Below, in pieces: positions 17,762 through 28,603 of a stretch of 64,000 bases of DNA; the first letter of the stretch is position 1, and each line of letters opens with the position of its first letter. The notes under the pieces are model-generated. The model did not search any database. It saw only the letters and a list, made by a program, of their open reading frames with translations, and was not told the origin of the DNA. The position numbers and the translations under genes are program-made. Source of the stretch: Aeromicrobium sp. PE09-221 (GTDB lineage Bacteria > Actinomycetota > Actinomycetes > Propionibacteriales > Nocardioidaceae); the NCBI RefSeq assembly GCF_002174305.1, contig NZ_MIJB01000024.1, positions 1 through 64,000 on the forward strand, read 5' to 3'.

Positions 17762-17944
17762 TCAGTCCACCTCCTTGACGGTGATCAGATGCGGGATGGT
17801 CGCGACCATGCCGCGGATCTCGGGGCGATCCTCGACCGTCGAGGTATCGCCGATCTTGCGCAGTCCCAGCGAGCGCAGGGTGGCGCGCTGATTCTGCTGA
17901 CGGCCGATGGCCGAACGGACCTGGGTGACTTCGAGCTTGGCCAT
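17762..17944 (-). CDS. rpmD: 50S ribosomal protein L30
   Basis: 60 residues, uL30, beginning [20 protein letters not shown]. The ATG at 17944 overlaps the rpsE stop by one base (TGATG). A GTG one codon upstream is also in frame, but the ATG fits the family N-terminus. Confidence 0.96.
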   Translation of the reverse strand: MAKLEVTQVRSAIGRQQNQRATLRSLGLRKIGDTSTVEDRPEIRGMVATIPHLITVKEVD

Positions 17945-18549
17945 CACGCACCCACCTCGGCCGGAGCCTCGGCGGGCGCGGTGGTGTCCTCGCCCTTCTC
18001 GGCCCGCAGCAGCGCGGCCGGAGCGACCTGCTCGACATCGAGTCCACGGCGGGCGGCGACCGCCTCGGGGGACTCGAGCGTCTTGAGGGCCTCGACCGTC
18101 GCGTGGACGATGTTGATCGCATTGGAGGAACCGAGCGACTTGGACAGGATATCCGCGACGCCGGCGGCCTCCAGCACGGCGCGCACCGGACCACCGGCGA
18201 TGACACCGGTACCGGGCGAAGCCGGGCGCAGGAAGACCACACCGGCAGCCTTCTCACCCGTGACCGGGTGCGGGATCGTGCCCTGGATGCGCGGGACGCG
18301 GAAGAAGTTCTTCTTCGCCTCCTCGACACCCTTGGCGATCGCCGTGGGGACTTCCTTGGCCTTGCCGTAACCGATGCCGACCATGCCGTCGCCGTCACCG
18401 ACGATCACCAGGGCGGTGAAGCTGAAGCGCCGACCACCCTTGACGACCTTGGCGACACGGTTGATCGTGACGACCTTCTCGATGTAGTTGGACTTGTCGG
18501 CTCCGCGGTCGCCGCGACCGCGTCCGCTGCCCTGACGGCGCGTGCTCAT
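17944..18549 (-). CDS. rpsE: 30S ribosomal protein S5
   Basis: 201 residues, uS5, involved in translational accuracy and mRNA helicase function of the 30S. The core covers about residues 20-170 ([20 protein letters not shown]). It ends in an Ala/Pro/Glu tail. ATG 18549 gives [16 protein letters not shown]; the longer open frame is rejected because it overlaps rplR. Confidence 0.97.
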   Translation of the reverse strand: MSTRRQGSGRGRGDRGADKSNYIEKVVTINRVAKVVKGGRRFSFTALVIVGDGDGMVGIGYGKAKEVPTAIAKGVEEAKKNFFRVPRIQGTIPHPVTGEKAAGVVFLRPASPGTGVIAGGPVRAVLEAAGVADILSKSLGSSNAINIVHATVEALKTLESPEAVAARRGLDVEQVAPAALLRAEKGEDTTAPAEAPAEVGA

Positions 18550-18580
18550 GCCGAACTCCTCATGTTGGTGGTGATGATCA

Positions 18581-18964
18581 TCAGAACTCCAGACCGCCCT
18601 CGCGGGCACCGTCGGCGAGCGCCGCGATACGGCCGGCGTACTTGTTGCCGGCACGGTCGAAGACGACCGCGTCGATCCCCGCGGCCTTGGCGCGGTCCGC
18701 GACGATCTCGCCGACCCGACGCGCCTTGGCGGTCTTGTCGCCCTCGAGCGCGCGCAGGTCCGCTTCCATGGTCGACGCCGATGCGAGGGTGTGCCCCTCG
18801 AGATCGTTGACGACCTGGACGACCAGGTGCTTGCTCGAGCGGGTCACGACCAGGCGAGGACGTTCGGCCGATCCGTGCAGCTTCTTGCGGCCACGCAGCT
18901 GGCGGCGAGCCCGCGAAGCCTGACGACCCCGGAGACGCTTGTTGTGCTTGATCGAGATTGCCAT
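18581..18964 (-). CDS. rplR: 50S ribosomal protein L18
   Basis: 127 residues, uL18, which binds 5S rRNA with L5. It begins [20 protein letters not shown] and ends [17 protein letters not shown], both typical. Located between rplF and rpsE. Confidence 0.97.
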   Translation of the reverse strand: MAISIKHNKRLRGRQASRARRQLRGRKKLHGSAERPRLVVTRSSKHLVVQVVNDLEGHTLASASTMEADLRALEGDKTAKARRVGEIVADRAKAAGIDAVVFDRAGNKYAGRIAALADGAREGGLEF

Positions 18965-18967
18965 GGC

Positions 18968-19510
18968 TTACTTACCAGCCTTTCCGACCTTGCGGCGGAC
19001 ATGCTCGCCGGCATAACGAACACCCTTGCCCTTGTATGGCTCGGGCTTGCGGATCTTGCGAATGTTCGCCGCGACCTCGCCGACGACCTGCTTGTCGATG
19101 CCGGTCACCGTGAGCTTGGTCGGCGACTCGACCGTGAAGGTGATGCCCTCGGGAGCCTTGAACGGCACCGAGTGGCTGAAGCCGAGGTTCAGCTCGATCT
19201 CCGACGGACCCTTGGAGAGCACACGGTAACCGACACCGACGATCTCGAGTTTCTTCTCATAGCCCTGGGTCACACCGATGACCATGTTGTTGACGAGCGT
19301 GCGCGAGAGGCCGTGCAGCGCCCGGCTCTTGCGCTCCTCGTCGGGACGATCCACCGCAAGCGAGCCGTCCTCGGCCCGCGAGACGGTGATCGGCTCGGCG
19401 ACCGTGTGCGAGAGCTGGCCCTTGGGACCCTTCACCGTGACGGTCTGGCCATCGATGGTGACGTCGACGCCCGAGGGCACCGGAACGGGAAGCTTGCCGA
19501 TACGTGACAT
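18968..19510 (-). CDS. rplF: 50S ribosomal protein L6
   Basis: 180 residues, uL6, near the GTPase-associated centre. ATG 19510 gives [17 protein letters not shown], the conserved start; the preceding in-frame codons are not part of the family. The C-terminus [20 protein letters not shown] is conserved. Confidence 0.97.
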   Translation of the reverse strand: MSRIGKLPVPVPSGVDVTIDGQTVTVKGPKGQLSHTVAEPITVSRAEDGSLAVDRPDEERKSRALHGLSRTLVNNMVIGVTQGYEKKLEIVGVGYRVLSKGPSEIELNLGFSHSVPFKAPEGITFTVESPTKLTVTGIDKQVVGEVAANIRKIRKPEPYKGKGVRYAGEHVRRKVGKAGK

Positions 19511-19526
19511 ATTCGTTCTCCTCCCG

Positions 19527-19934
19527 TTACCAGACGTAGGCGAGGACTTCCCCGCCAACGCCCTTGATCGTGGCCTGACGGTCCGTCAGCAGACCGTGGC
19601 TGGTCGAGATGATCGCCACGCCGAGTCCGCCGAGGACCTTGGGCAGGTTGGTGGACTTGGCGTACACCCGCAGACCGGGCTTGCTGATGCGCCGGATGCC
19701 GGCGATCGAGCGCTCGCGGTGCGGGCCGTACTTGAGGGTGATCGTCAGCTGCTTGCTGACCTCGCCCTCACCGGGCTCGGCGACCTCGAAGTCGGTGATG
19801 TAGCCCTCCTGCTTGAGGATCTGGGCGACGCCAGCCTTCAACTTGGAGTGCGGCATCGTCACCGAGTCGTGGAACGCCTGGTTTCCGTTGCGCACACGCG
19901 TCAGCATGTCCGCGATCGGATCGGTCATCGTCAT
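19527..19934 (-). CDS. rpsH: 30S ribosomal protein S8
   Basis: uS8, a 16S rRNA-binding protein and, in enterobacteria, the spc operon autoregulator. The coding region gives 135 residues from ATG 19934 ([13 protein letters not shown]) or 133 from ATG 19928 ([11 protein letters not shown]), which matches most homologues. The C-terminus GGEVLAYVW is diagnostic. Confidence 0.97.
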   Translation of the reverse strand: MTMTDPIADMLTRVRNGNQAFHDSVTMPHSKLKAGVAQILKQEGYITDFEVAEPGEGEVSKQLTITLKYGPHRERSIAGIRRISKPGLRVYAKSTNLPKVLGGLGVAIISTSHGLLTDRQATIKGVGGEVLAYVW

Positions 19935-20019
19935 AAGTGGTGTTTCCGTTCTCGCGCCGGTTTCACATCTCGTCCCCGAACTGGGTGGGAGAGGACCTGT
20001 CGCGTCGTGGGTGGTGGTG

Positions 20020-20205
20020 TTACCAGGAGCTCTTGGTCACGCCGGGCAGCTCGCCGCGGTGGGCCATCTCCCGCAAGCAGATACGGCACAGGCCGAACTT
20101 GCGGTAGACCGACTGCGGACGACCGCAGCGCTGGCAGCGGGTGTATCCGCGGACCGCGAACTTGGGCTTGCGCGCCTGCTTGACCTTCAGGCCAGTCTTC
20201 GCCAT
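20020..20205 (-). CDS. rpsN: 30S ribosomal protein S14, zinc-binding (type Z)
   Basis: 61 residues, uS14. Two CxxC pairs (Cys24/Cys27 and Cys40/Cys43) show the short, zinc-ribbon type that gram-positive bacteria encode in the spc operon. It is one base from rplE. Confidence 0.97.
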   Translation of the reverse strand: MAKTGLKVKQARKPKFAVRGYTRCQRCGRPQSVYRKFGLCRICLREMAHRGELPGVTKSSW

Positions 20206-20206
20206 G

Positions 20207-20770
20207 TCAGTTCTCCTTGTACGGGAAGCCGAGCAGCTTGAGGAGGGAGCGTCCCTCGTCGTCGGTGGTCGCCGTGGTGACGACCGTGATGTCCATGCCC
20301 CGCGAACGGTCGATCTTGTCCTGATCGATCTCGTGGAACATGACCTGCTCGGTCAGACCGAACGTGTAGTTGCCGCGACCGTCGAACTGCTTGGCCGACA
20401 GACCGCGGAAGTCGCGGATGCGGGGCAGAGCGAGGGTCAGCAGACGGTCGAGAAACTCCCACATCCGGTCGCCGCGCAGCGTGACGTGCGCGCCGATCGG
20501 CATGCCCTCGCGCAGCTTGAACTGCGCGATGGACTTACGGGCCTGCGTGACCTGCGGCTTCTGACCCGTGATGGCGGTCAGGTCGCGGATCGCACCCTCG
20601 ATCAGCTTGCCGTCGCGGGCCGCCTCACCGACGCCCATGTTGACGACGATCTTGGTCAGGCCAGGGATCTGCATGCGGTTGGCGTAGCCGAACTGCTCCT
20701 GGAGCGCCGGAATGATCTCCTCGCGGTACTTCGCCTTGAGGCGCGGCCCCGTGATGGTGTCAGTACTCAC
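20207..20770 (-). CDS. rplE: 50S ribosomal protein L5
   Basis: 187 residues, uL5, a 5S rRNA-binding protein of the central protuberance. Motifs include [11 protein letters not shown] and the C-terminal [20 protein letters not shown]. Standard position between rplX and rpsN. Confidence 0.97.
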   Translation of the reverse strand: MSTDTITGPRLKAKYREEIIPALQEQFGYANRMQIPGLTKIVVNMGVGEAARDGKLIEGAIRDLTAITGQKPQVTQARKSIAQFKLREGMPIGAHVTLRGDRMWEFLDRLLTLALPRIRDFRGLSAKQFDGRGNYTFGLTEQVMFHEIDQDKIDRSRGMDITVVTTATTDDEGRSLLKLLGFPYKEN

Positions 20771-20775
20771 AGAAC

Positions 20776-21129
20776 TCAGATCTCCTTTCCGGTCTTGGTG
20801 GCGATGCGCACGCTGCGCTGCGCCTCATACTCCGACCCGTCGGGACGGGTCTTGGTCACGGTGTCGCGGCGGAAGCCCACGCGGGTGGTGGTCTTCTCGC
20901 CGTCGACCTCGACGACCAGGGCCACGTTCGAGACGTGGACCGGGGCCTCGGCGGTGATGATGCCCGCCTCGCCCCCGGCCTGCGTCGCGCGGCGGTGCTT
21001 CTTGACGCGGTTGACGCCCTCGACGATCACCCGATCGCTGTCGGTGAGCACCTCGAGGACCTTGCCCTCGACACCCTTGTCCTTGCCGGCGATGACGCGA
21101 ACCTGATCGCCCTTACGAATGCTTGCCAT
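20776..21129 (-). CDS. rplX: 50S ribosomal protein L24
   Basis: 117 residues, uL24, an assembly initiator with a KOW motif at about residues 5-32 ([20 protein letters not shown]). ATG 21129 is two bases from the rplN stop. A longer open frame upstream overlaps rplN and is rejected. Confidence 0.97.
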   Translation of the reverse strand: MASIRKGDQVRVIAGKDKGVEGKVLEVLTDSDRVIVEGVNRVKKHRRATQAGGEAGIITAEAPVHVSNVALVVEVDGEKTTTRVGFRRDTVTKTRPDGSEYEAQRSVRIATKTGKEI

Positions 21130-21130
21130 C

Positions 21131-21499
21131 TCAGAGCACCTCCGGAGCGAGCGAGATGATACGCATGAACTTCTTGTCACGCAGCTCGCGGCCCACCGGG
21201 CCGAAGATGCGCGTGCCACGCGGGTCGCCGTCAGTCTTGAGGATGACGGCGGCGTTCTCGTCGAACTTGATGTAGGAACCATCGGGACGACGGCGCTCCT
21301 TGACGGTGCGCACGACGACCGCCTTGACGACATCGCCCTTCTTGACGTTGCCGCCGGGGATGGCGTCCTTGACCGTGGCGACGATCGTGTCGCCGATGCC
21401 GGCGTACCGCCGGCCCGAGCCGCCGAGCACGCGGATGCACAAGATCTCCTTGGCACCGGTGTTGTCGGCGACCTTGAGTCGCGACTCCTGCTGAATCAT
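21131..21499 (-). CDS. rplN: 50S ribosomal protein L14
   Basis: 122 residues, uL14, beginning [20 protein letters not shown] and ending [10 protein letters not shown]. First gene of the spc part of the cluster, separated from rpsQ by only 10 bp, so the S10 and spc units are probably cotranscribed. Confidence 0.97.
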   Translation of the reverse strand: MIQQESRLKVADNTGAKEILCIRVLGGSGRRYAGIGDTIVATVKDAIPGGNVKKGDVVKAVVVRTVKERRRPDGSYIKFDENAAVILKTDGDPRGTRIFGPVGRELRDKKFMRIISLAPEVL

Positions 21500-21509
21500 C
21501 GCTTGTCTC

Positions 21510-21806
21510 CTACTTCGCCTTCTCGAGGATCTCCACGACGCGCCAGCGCTTGGTCGCCGACAGCGGTCGCGTCTCCGCCAGGAGCACGCGATCGCCGACG
21601 CCGGCCGCATTGGCCTCGTCGTGGGCCTTGAGCTTGGTATTGCGACGCATGACCTTGCCGTATAGCGGGTGCTTGATGCGGTCCTCGATGCTGACGACGA
21701 CGGTCTTGTCCATCTTGTCGCTCACCACGAGGCCCTCGCGGACCTTACGGGTCGAACGCTCGCTCACGGTCGTTTCCTTCTTGTTCTCGTCGCTGGTGTC
21801 GCTCAT
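21510..21806 (-). CDS. rpsQ: 30S ribosomal protein S17
   Basis: 98 residues, uS17. The OB-fold core starts near residue 20 ([20 protein letters not shown]); the first 19 residues are an acidic, actinobacterial-type extension. It overlaps rpmC by 4 bp. Confidence 0.97.
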   Translation of the reverse strand: MSDTSDENKKETTVSERSTRKVREGLVVSDKMDKTVVVSIEDRIKHPLYGKVMRRNTKLKAHDEANAAGVGDRVLLAETRPLSATKRWRVVEILEKAK

Positions 21807-22024
21807 GCTTCAACCTCTTCGATGATGCCGAGCTCGCGCTCACGGATGACCGTGTAGATGCGGGCGATCTCGCGACGAACGGACTTCAGTCGCGCGGTGT
21901 TGTCGAGCTGGCCGGTGGCGTTCTGGAAGCGCAGGTTGAACAGCTCTTCCTTGGCCTCCTTCAGCTTGCTCGCCAGATCGTCGGCGCTGAGACCGCGCAG
22001 CTCTGCGGCTGTCGTTGTCGACAT
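21803..22024 (-). CDS. rpmC: 50S ribosomal protein L29
   Basis: 73 residues, uL29, located at the exit tunnel where trigger factor docks. It begins [20 protein letters not shown]. The ATG overlaps the rplP stop by one base; a GTG one codon upstream is less likely. Confidence 0.96.
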   Translation of the reverse strand: MSTTTAAELRGLSADDLASKLKEAKEELFNLRFQNATGQLDNTARLKSVRREIARIYTVIRERELGIIEEVEA

Positions 22025-22443
22025 CACAGGTCTCCTGTCTCACGGGTGATGAAGCGGGCCTTCATCGGCAGCTTGTGGATGGCGCGGCGCATCGCCTCGC
22101 GGGCGACGTCCTCGCTCACGCCCGACAGCTCGAACATGACGCGTCCGGGCTTGACATTGGCGACCCACCACTCCGGCGAGCCCTTACCCGAGCCCATGCG
22201 GGTCTCGGCGGGCTTCTTGGTGATCGGGCGGTCCGGGAAGATGTTGATCCAGACCTTGCCACCGCGCTTGATGTGACGGGTCATCGCGATACGGGCCGAC
22301 TCGATCTGCCGGTTGGTGACGAAGTGTCCCTCGATCGCCTGGATGCCGTAGTCGCCGAAAGCGAGCTCCGTACCGCCCTTGGCCATGCCACGCCGCTTGG
22401 GCGTGTGCTGCTTGCGGTGCTTGACCCTGCGGGGCATCAACAT
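22024..22443 (-). CDS. rplP: 50S ribosomal protein L16
   Basis: 139 residues, uL16, which helps position the A-site tRNA acceptor end. The start [19 protein letters not shown] contains two candidate ATGs; the first overlaps the rpsC stop by one base. Motif [19 protein letters not shown] is conserved. Confidence 0.97.
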   Translation of the reverse strand: MLMPRRVKHRKQHTPKRRGMAKGGTELAFGDYGIQAIEGHFVTNRQIESARIAMTRHIKRGGKVWINIFPDRPITKKPAETRMGSGKGSPEWWVANVKPGRVMFELSGVSEDVAREAMRRAIHKLPMKARFITRETGDL

Positions 22444-23237
22444 CAGTTCGTCCCTCCCTGGGGAGCCGCCTCGGCCGAGGCGGCGTTCTCAGCGGGCGCC
22501 TGCTGACCGGCAGCGGCGTCCTGGCGGGCGGGGCGGCGGTTGCCGCGGCCGGGACGGCGGCTGCCGGGGGCGGCAGCACGCTTGGCGGCCTCGGCCTCGC
22601 GCTCAGCGCGCGTGCCGGCGACCTCGCCCTTGTAGATCCAGACCTTCACGCCGATCCGGCCGAAGGTCGTCTTGGCCTCGTAGAAGCCGTAATCGACATC
22701 GGCACGCAGCGTGTGCAGCGGGACGCGGCCCTCACGGTAGAACTCCGAACGGCTCATCTCCGCGCCACCGAGGCGACCCGAGCACTGGATCCGGATGCCC
22801 TTGGCACCCGAGCGCATCGTGGTCTGCATCGCCTTACGCATCGCGCGACGGAACTGCACGCGACCACTCAACTGCTCGGCCACGCCCTGCGCGACGAGCT
22901 GGGCGTCCATCTCGGGCTGCTTGACCTCGAGGATGTTCAGCTGCACCTGCTTTCCGGTGAGCTTCTCGAGGTCGCCGCGGATGCGGTCGGCCTCGGCTCC
23001 ACGGCGGCCGATGACGATGCCCGGGCGCGCCGTGTGGATGTCCACGCGGACACGGTCGCGGGTGCGCTCGATCTCGACCTTGCTGATGCCGGCCCGGTCC
23101 ATGCCCTTGGTGAGCATCTTGCGGATCTTGACATCCTCACCGACGTAGCTGCTGTACAGCTTGTCGGCGTACCAGCGGCTCTTGTGGTCGGTCGAGACGC
23201 CGAGGCGGAAACCGTGCGGGTTGATCTTCTGGCCCAT
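22443..23237 (-). CDS. rpsC: 30S ribosomal protein S3 with C-terminal extension
   Basis: 264 residues, uS3, with an N-terminal KH domain and a C-terminal domain ending near residue 212. A tail of about 50 residues rich in Ala, Arg, Pro and Gln follows; such tails are common in actinobacteria. It begins [20 protein letters not shown]. Confidence 0.97.
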   Translation of the reverse strand: MGQKINPHGFRLGVSTDHKSRWYADKLYSSYVGEDVKIRKMLTKGMDRAGISKVEIERTRDRVRVDIHTARPGIVIGRRGAEADRIRGDLEKLTGKQVQLNILEVKQPEMDAQLVAQGVAEQLSGRVQFRRAMRKAMQTTMRSGAKGIRIQCSGRLGGAEMSRSEFYREGRVPLHTLRADVDYGFYEAKTTFGRIGVKVWIYKGEVAGTRAEREAEAAKRAAAPGSRRPGRGNRRPARQDAAAGQQAPAENAASAEAAPQGGTN

Positions 23238-23240
23238 AGC

Positions 23241-23660
23241 TCAGTTCCCACCCTTCTTCGAAATGGAGTCTTCGGGCTGCACGACCACGGTCAGGTGGCT
23301 CGTACGCTTGAGGATGCGGTTGGCCGCACCCTTGGCGCGCGGACGCCAGCGCTTCATGGTCGGCCCCTCGTCGACGGTCACGATGCTGACGATCAGATCA
23401 TCGGTCTCGAGGCCCTCGGTGGTCTCGGCATTCGCGACGGCCGACTCGACCAGCTTGTAGAAGTTCTGGGCCGCGGCCTGCGGCGCGAACTGGAGCGTGG
23501 CGAGCGCGTCCTCGACACGGGCGCCGCGGATCAGATCCGCGACACGGCGAGCCTTGAGGGGCGTCACGCGCACGAAACGGGCCACGGCGAACGCGCCGGG
23601 CTCATCGCCCAGCAGACGCTCACGTCGGGCGCTGATGTTCTCGCGGGTCGCTGCGCTCAT
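23241..23660 (-). CDS. rplV: 50S ribosomal protein L22
   Basis: 139 residues, uL22, whose loop lines the exit tunnel. The family core begins [20 protein letters not shown] near residue 27; the first 25 residues are an extension. It overlaps rpsS by 4 bp. Confidence 0.97.
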   Translation of the reverse strand: MSAATRENISARRERLLGDEPGAFAVARFVRVTPLKARRVADLIRGARVEDALATLQFAPQAAAQNFYKLVESAVANAETTEGLETDDLIVSIVTVDEGPTMKRWRPRAKGAANRILKRTSHLTVVVQPEDSISKKGGN

Positions 23661-23938
23661 CGCCTCTTCGCCTTTCGGTCGTCCTTCTCATGGCCACGGA
23701 ACGTGCGGGTCGGGGCGAACTCGCCCAGCTTGTGACCCACCATCGAGTCGGTGATGAACACCGGCACGTGCTTGCGGCCATCGTGTACGGCGATCGTGTG
23801 TCCGATGAAGGACGGCAGGATCATCGAGCGCCGCGACCAGGTCTTGATCACGTTGTGGGTACCGGCCTCGTTCTGAGCGTCCACCTTCTTCTCGAGGTGG
23901 CCGTCGACGAAGGGACCCTTCTTCAAACTACGGGGCAT
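23657..23938 (-). CDS. rpsS: 30S ribosomal protein S19
   Basis: 93 residues, uS19 of the 30S head. It begins [19 protein letters not shown] and contains [15 protein letters not shown] and [16 protein letters not shown], all diagnostic. Confidence 0.98.
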   Translation of the reverse strand: MPRSLKKGPFVDGHLEKKVDAQNEAGTHNVIKTWSRRSMILPSFIGHTIAVHDGRKHVPVFITDSMVGHKLGEFAPTRTFRGHEKDDRKAKRR

Positions 23939-23965
23939 GTCTCTTCCTCAGTTCCTACGCCGGGC

Positions 23966-24796
<831 letters not shown>

Positions 24797-24809
24797 GATG
24801 GTCCTCGTC

Positions 24810-25112
24810 TCAGCTCGGGCTCGAGAAGATGTCGATGCTCTGGCCGGGTGCCACGCTGACGATCGCGCGCTTGGTGTCCTTGCGCTTGCCGATGCCGTTA
24901 CGCGTGCGGCGGGCCTTGCCCTTGCGGTTGATCGTGTTCACCGAGACGACCTTGACGTCGAAGATCTCCTCGATGGCGATCTTGATCTGCGTCTTGTTGG
25001 CGTCGGGGTGGACGTCGAACGTGTACTTGTTGTCGTCGATCAGCATGTAGGTCTTCTCGCTGACGATCGGCGCGATGATGATGTCGCGCGCGTGCGAGTG
25101 CAGGCTGCTCAT
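24810..25112 (-). CDS. rplW: 50S ribosomal protein L23
   Basis: 100 residues, uL23, docking site of trigger factor and SRP at the tunnel exit. It contains [20 protein letters not shown]. Its ATG overlaps the rplD stop by one base. Confidence 0.97.
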   Translation of the reverse strand: MSSLHSHARDIIIAPIVSEKTYMLIDDNKYTFDVHPDANKTQIKIAIEEIFDVKVVSVNTINRKGKARRTRNGIGKRKDTKRAIVSVAPGQSIDIFSSPS

Positions 25113-26023
25113 CAGTTCTCCTCCTGAGCCGGGGCGAACCCGGCGGCCTCGGCGGACTCGGCGGTGTCGAACCAGACCTCGGGCTCGGCAGCGTCGTAGC
25201 CCGCGCCACCCGGCACGAAGTACGCCTTGGCGGCATCGCCCTTGATCTCGTGGCCCTTCGGAGCGTTGCCGCTCGCGAGGGGGGCCTTGGAGCCGGGACC
25301 GTAGGGCTGGGTCTTGGTGGCACCCGTCGGCGACGCGTCGGCAGCAGGCTTCGCGGCCTTCTTCGGCGCCGGGGCCGCCGGGGCTGCCTGGGCCAGCTCA
25401 CTCAGCTTGAGGGTGGCGACACCCTCGGCGGAGCGGGCGGCGACGAAAGCCTCGTACGCGGCCTGGGTGAACACCACGTCATCGGACAGCAGCACGTCGT
25501 ACGTGTTGAGCTGGTCGAAGGACAGCAGGGCGATCGCCTCGGCATTGCGCAGGCTCTTGAGGGTCAGCTCGTCCTGACGCTCGACGACGACGAGGACGCG
25601 CGGGCGAGCGGTGAGCTCGCGCAGAGCGGCCAGGGCTGTCTTGGTCGAGGGCTTGTCACCGCTGACGAGCGACTCCACCACGTGCACGCGACCGGCGCGG
25701 GCACGATCGGAGAGGGCGCCCCGCAGTGCGGCGGCCTTCATCTTCTTGTTGGTGCGCTGCTCGTAGCTGCGTGGCGTCGGGCCGTGGACGACGCCACCGC
25801 CGGCGAACTGGGGCGCGCGGATCGAGCCCTGACGAGCGCGACCGGTGCCCTTCTGGCGGTACGGCTTCTTGCCGCCACCGGCGACCTCACCACGCGTCTT
25901 GGTGTCATGTGTGCCCTGGCGCGCCGCGGCGAGCTGGGCGGTGACCACCTGATGGATGAGCGGGATGTTCACCTGCACGTCGAAGATGTCGACGGGAGCG
26001 TCGACGTCGATCGTCTGTGCCAT
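25112..26023 (-). CDS. rplD: 50S ribosomal protein L4 with C-terminal sunset-like domain
   Basis: 303 residues, against about 210 for an ordinary uL4. Residues 1-212 are the L4 core ([16 protein letters not shown] and [20 protein letters not shown]). An Ala/Pro/Lys-rich linker (about 213-250) leads to residues 259-296, which read [19 protein letters not shown] then [15 protein letters not shown]. This pattern matches the small actinobacterial sunset domain. ATG 26023 ([10 protein letters not shown]) is three bases after the rplC stop; a much longer frame upstream is a shadow of rplC. The role of the extension is unknown. Confidence 0.95.
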   Translation of the reverse strand: MAQTIDVDAPVDIFDVQVNIPLIHQVVTAQLAAARQGTHDTKTRGEVAGGGKKPYRQKGTGRARQGSIRAPQFAGGGVVHGPTPRSYEQRTNKKMKAAALRGALSDRARAGRVHVVESLVSGDKPSTKTALAALRELTARPRVLVVVERQDELTLKSLRNAEAIALLSFDQLNTYDVLLSDDVVFTQAAYEAFVAARSAEGVATLKLSELAQAAPAAPAPKKAAKPAADASPTGATKTQPYGPGSKAPLASGNAPKGHEIKGDAAKAYFVPGGAGYDAAEPEVWFDTAESAEAAGFAPAQEEN

Positions 26024-26025
26024 GG

Positions 26026-26676
26026 TCAGGCTCCCTTCGCGGCGTTGCGGATGACGACGAGGGCGCCCTTGGGGCCGGGGACGGCGCCCTTGACCAGGAC
26101 GACTCCCTTCTCGACGTCGACCGAGTGGACGGTGAGGTTCTGGGTGGTCACGGTGTCGGTGCCCATGTGGCCGGCCATCCGCAGACCCTTGAAGACGCGG
26201 CCGGGGGTGGCACAGCCGCCGATCGAGCCGGGCTTGCGGTGGTTGCGGTGAGCGCCGTGCGAGGCGGAGACGCCGGCGAAGCCGTGACGCTTCATGACGC
26301 CGGCGAAGCCCTTGCCCTTGCTGGTGGCGGTGACGTCGACCTTGTCTCCCGCGGCGAAGATCTCCGGGGAGATCTCCTGACCGAGGGTGTAGTCGGCGAC
26401 GGCCTCGGTGCGGATCTCGACCACGTGACGGCGGGGGGTCACACCGGCCTTGGCGAAGTGGCCGGACTGCGGCTTGTTGACCTTGCGACCGTCGATCTCG
26501 CCGAATCCCAGCTGGACGGCGCTGTAACCGTCGGCCTCGCGGGTGCGGATCTGGGTGACGACATTGGTGCCGGCCGCCAGGACGGTGACGGGCACGACGC
26601 GGCCGTCGGCGTCCCAGACCTGGGTCATGCCGAGCTTGCGGCCGAGGAGACCGCGCGCGTTGATGGTGCTGCTCAT
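26026..26676 (-). CDS. rplC: 50S ribosomal protein L3
   Basis: 216 residues, uL3, near the peptidyl transferase centre. It begins with a short extension before [20 protein letters not shown], and the central [20 protein letters not shown] is diagnostic. Second gene of the S10 operon. Confidence 0.98.
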   Translation of the reverse strand: MSSTINARGLLGRKLGMTQVWDADGRVVPVTVLAAGTNVVTQIRTREADGYSAVQLGFGEIDGRKVNKPQSGHFAKAGVTPRRHVVEIRTEAVADYTLGQEISPEIFAAGDKVDVTATSKGKGFAGVMKRHGFAGVSASHGAHRNHRKPGSIGGCATPGRVFKGLRMAGHMGTDTVTTQNLTVHSVDVEKGVVLVKGAVPGPKGALVVIRNAAKGA

Positions 26677-26693
26677 GGCGTGCGTGTCCTTCC

Positions 26694-27002
26694 TCAGAGC
26701 TTGATCTCGATGTCGACACCGGCCGGGAGGTCGAGACGCATGAGCGAGTCGACGGTCTTCGGCGTCGGGTCGATGATGTCGATGAGCCGCTTGTGGGTGC
26801 GCATCTCGAAGTGCTCGCGGCTGTCCTTGTACTTGTGGGGCGAACGGATCACGCAGAACACGTTCTTCTCCGTCGGCAGCGGCACGGGGCCGGCCACCTT
26901 CGCGCCGGTGCGGGTCACGGTGTCGACGATCTTCTTCGCCGAGGAGTCGATGACCTCGTGGTCGTAGGCCTTGAGCCGGATACGGATTTTCTGTCCCGCC
27001 AT
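26694..27002 (-). CDS. rpsJ: 30S ribosomal protein S10
   Basis: 102 residues, uS10 (also NusE in antitermination). It begins [20 protein letters not shown] and ends [15 protein letters not shown] 27002 fits the family; upstream codons in frame belong to the leader. It is the first gene of the cluster. Confidence 0.98.
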   Translation of the reverse strand: MAGQKIRIRLKAYDHEVIDSSAKKIVDTVTRTGAKVAGPVPLPTEKNVFCVIRSPHKYKDSREHFEMRTHKRLIDIIDPTPKTVDSLMRLDLPAGVDIEIKL

Positions 27003-27518
27003 GCTCTGCTCGTCCTTTACGTTCGTCTTCGCTTCACTCGCCCCCGGCTGGGAGGAGTAACCGTTGCGCTCCTTCTCCGTCCCCCGAGGTCGGGCGTGTC
27101 GCAGCGCTACCGCGCGCAGATTCACACACTTCTCGAGTTAGGTGGTTGGACCGGCTCCGCCCCCCGGAGGGTTCGACTGGCCGGACGAGCACGAGCGCGG
27201 ATCCGACGTACGCGCCGTCGCCAGGTGTGAGATGCCTGAGCGCATACGTCACCACGACCATGCCGAGGCAACTTGTCTATCTTGACATAGGCGCCCTGAC
27301 AGACACAAATCGGGGTCATCGTGCGCTCCCTCACGTCTCCCTCCGCGAGCGGTGAGTTACGCACCCCTCGGTGTCCCGGGCGGTGGACGACGCACCTCTC
27401 ACGATGAGCAGCGGTGGACGACGCACCCCTCGGCAGCCGTGAGGGGTGCGTAAGTCACCGCCCCGACGCTGAGAGGTGCGTAGGTCACCGCCCCGGGGAG
27501 CGTGGGGCGGACGATGGC
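27003..27518. other. Long intergenic region upstream of rpsJ
   Basis: 516 bp with no gene. The part nearest rpsJ (27003 to about 27300) should hold the S10 operon promoter and leader, and an AT-richer patch near 27270-27310 is the likeliest promoter location. The part nearest the cation exporter carries five copies of repeat family B. Confidence 0.6.
27349..27491. repeat. Intergenic repeat family B, five 21-bp copies (three direct, two inverted)
   Basis: Plus-strand copies at 27349-27369, 27380-27400 and 27411-27431; minus-strand copies at 27441-27461 and 27471-27491. Consensus of the first 20 bases is GCGGTGRVYKACGCACCYCT. The two halves can fold into nested stems. The head GCGGTG is shared with repeat family A. 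They lie just past the stop of the cation exporter gene and upstream of rpsJ. Confidence 0.85.
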
Positions 27519-28433
27519 TCAGACGTGGACGTGAGACTCGGAGTCCTCATGCCCCAGCGGCTCAATCTGGAAGGTCGAATGCTCGACATCGAAGTGCTCC
27601 GACAGGCACGAGCGGAGCCGATCGAGCACCTCGTGCGCCTCGCTCATCTGGTCCACCGATTCGGCGACCACGACGTGCGCGCTCATCACGGGCATGCCTG
27701 ATGTGATGGTCCAGACGTGGAGATCGTGCACGTCCACCACACCGGGGATGCCGATGATGTGGTCGCGCAGGGCCGCGAGGTCGACGCCGCGGGGGGCTGT
27801 CTCGAGCAGGACCTCACCCACCTCTCGCAGCAGCGAGATCGCCCGCGGGACGATAAGCGCGGCGATCACCAGCGAGGCGATCGGATCCGCGGCCGACCAA
27901 CCGGTCGCCACGATGATCACAGCGGAGACCAGTACGGCGATCGAGCCCAGCGCGTCCCCGAGGACCTCGAGGTACGCGCCTCGGACGTTGAGGTTCTCTC
28001 GTGCTCCGCTGCGCAGGAGCAGCAAGGCGACGATATTGGCGATGAGGCCGACGGTGCCGGCGGCCAGCACCAGACCGCCGTCGATCTCCACCGGAGCACT
28101 CAGCCGGCGGACGGCACCCACCACGATGACGGTGCAGAGACCGATCAGGATGAGGCCGTTGGCCCCGGCCGCGAGCACCTCCGCACGGTGGAAGCCATAA
28201 GACGATCGGGCGTCGCGCCCTCCCCCGCGCTGTCCGATGGTGATCGCGATGAGCGCCATGAGCACGCCGATCGCATCGGTGAGCACATGGCCGGCGTCCG
28301 CGAAGAGGGCAAGGCTGCCGGTGATCGTAGCGACGACGATCTGCACCAGGAAGACGCTGACGGCGATCGCGAGCACCGCCGCGAGCCGGCCACGGTGCTG
28401 GACTCCGGTTGTGTGCTGGTGTCCGTGGCCCAT
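27519..28433 (-). CDS. Cation diffusion facilitator family metal exporter (CzcD/ZitB-like)
   Basis: 304 residues, six membrane segments followed by a cytoplasmic CDF C-terminal domain (from about 215). The N-terminus MGHGHQHTTG is a short His-rich metal-binding stretch. In segment 2 the transport site is intact as His49 and Asp53 (GHVLTD). In segment 5 the usual His is Glu156, with Asp160 (YLEVLGDALGS). Such proteins export Zn2+ or related divalent ions in exchange for protons; the Glu variant makes metal choice uncertain. A TAGCCT hexamer 7 nt before the ATG suggests a leaderless mRNA. Monocistronic. Confidence 0.92.
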   Translation of the reverse strand: MGHGHQHTTGVQHRGRLAAVLAIAVSVFLVQIVVATITGSLALFADAGHVLTDAIGVLMALIAITIGQRGGGRDARSSYGFHRAEVLAAGANGLILIGLCTVIVVGAVRRLSAPVEIDGGLVLAAGTVGLIANIVALLLLRSGARENLNVRGAYLEVLGDALGSIAVLVSAVIIVATGWSAADPIASLVIAALIVPRAISLLREVGEVLLETAPRGVDLAALRDHIIGIPGVVDVHDLHVWTITSGMPVMSAHVVVAESVDQMSEAHEVLDRLRSCLSEHFDVEHSTFQIEPLGHEDSESHVHV

Positions 28434-28446
28434 GCGAATAAGGCTA
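28434..28446 (-). promoter_or_regulatory. -10-like hexamer for leaderless CDF exporter transcript
   Basis: On the minus strand TAGCCT (28441-28446) is 7 nt from the ATG at 28433, with no Shine-Dalgarno sequence between them. No good -35 hexamer is seen. Confidence 0.3.
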
Positions 28447-28603
28447 GACCGATGTTGCGAAAATCGCGACCACCGGCCCGAACCCCGGACAGTGGCCCGC
28501 CTCACACGACCCCTCCCACGCGGGATGTGTTTTCTTAGCCGCCATAGCAACCACCGAAACGCATCTTGCGTGAGGACCGACAGCGCCGAGGCTGCGCACC
28601 GGG

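Noticed and set aside
26024-26719. N-terminal extension of rplD through rplC
   Set aside because: The extra part is rplC read in another frame and is Arg/Gly-rich; L4 homology starts at 26023.
27349-27491. Possible CRISPR array
   Set aside because: Copies are in both orientations and spaced 9-11 bp apart, without 30-40-bp spacers or cas genes.
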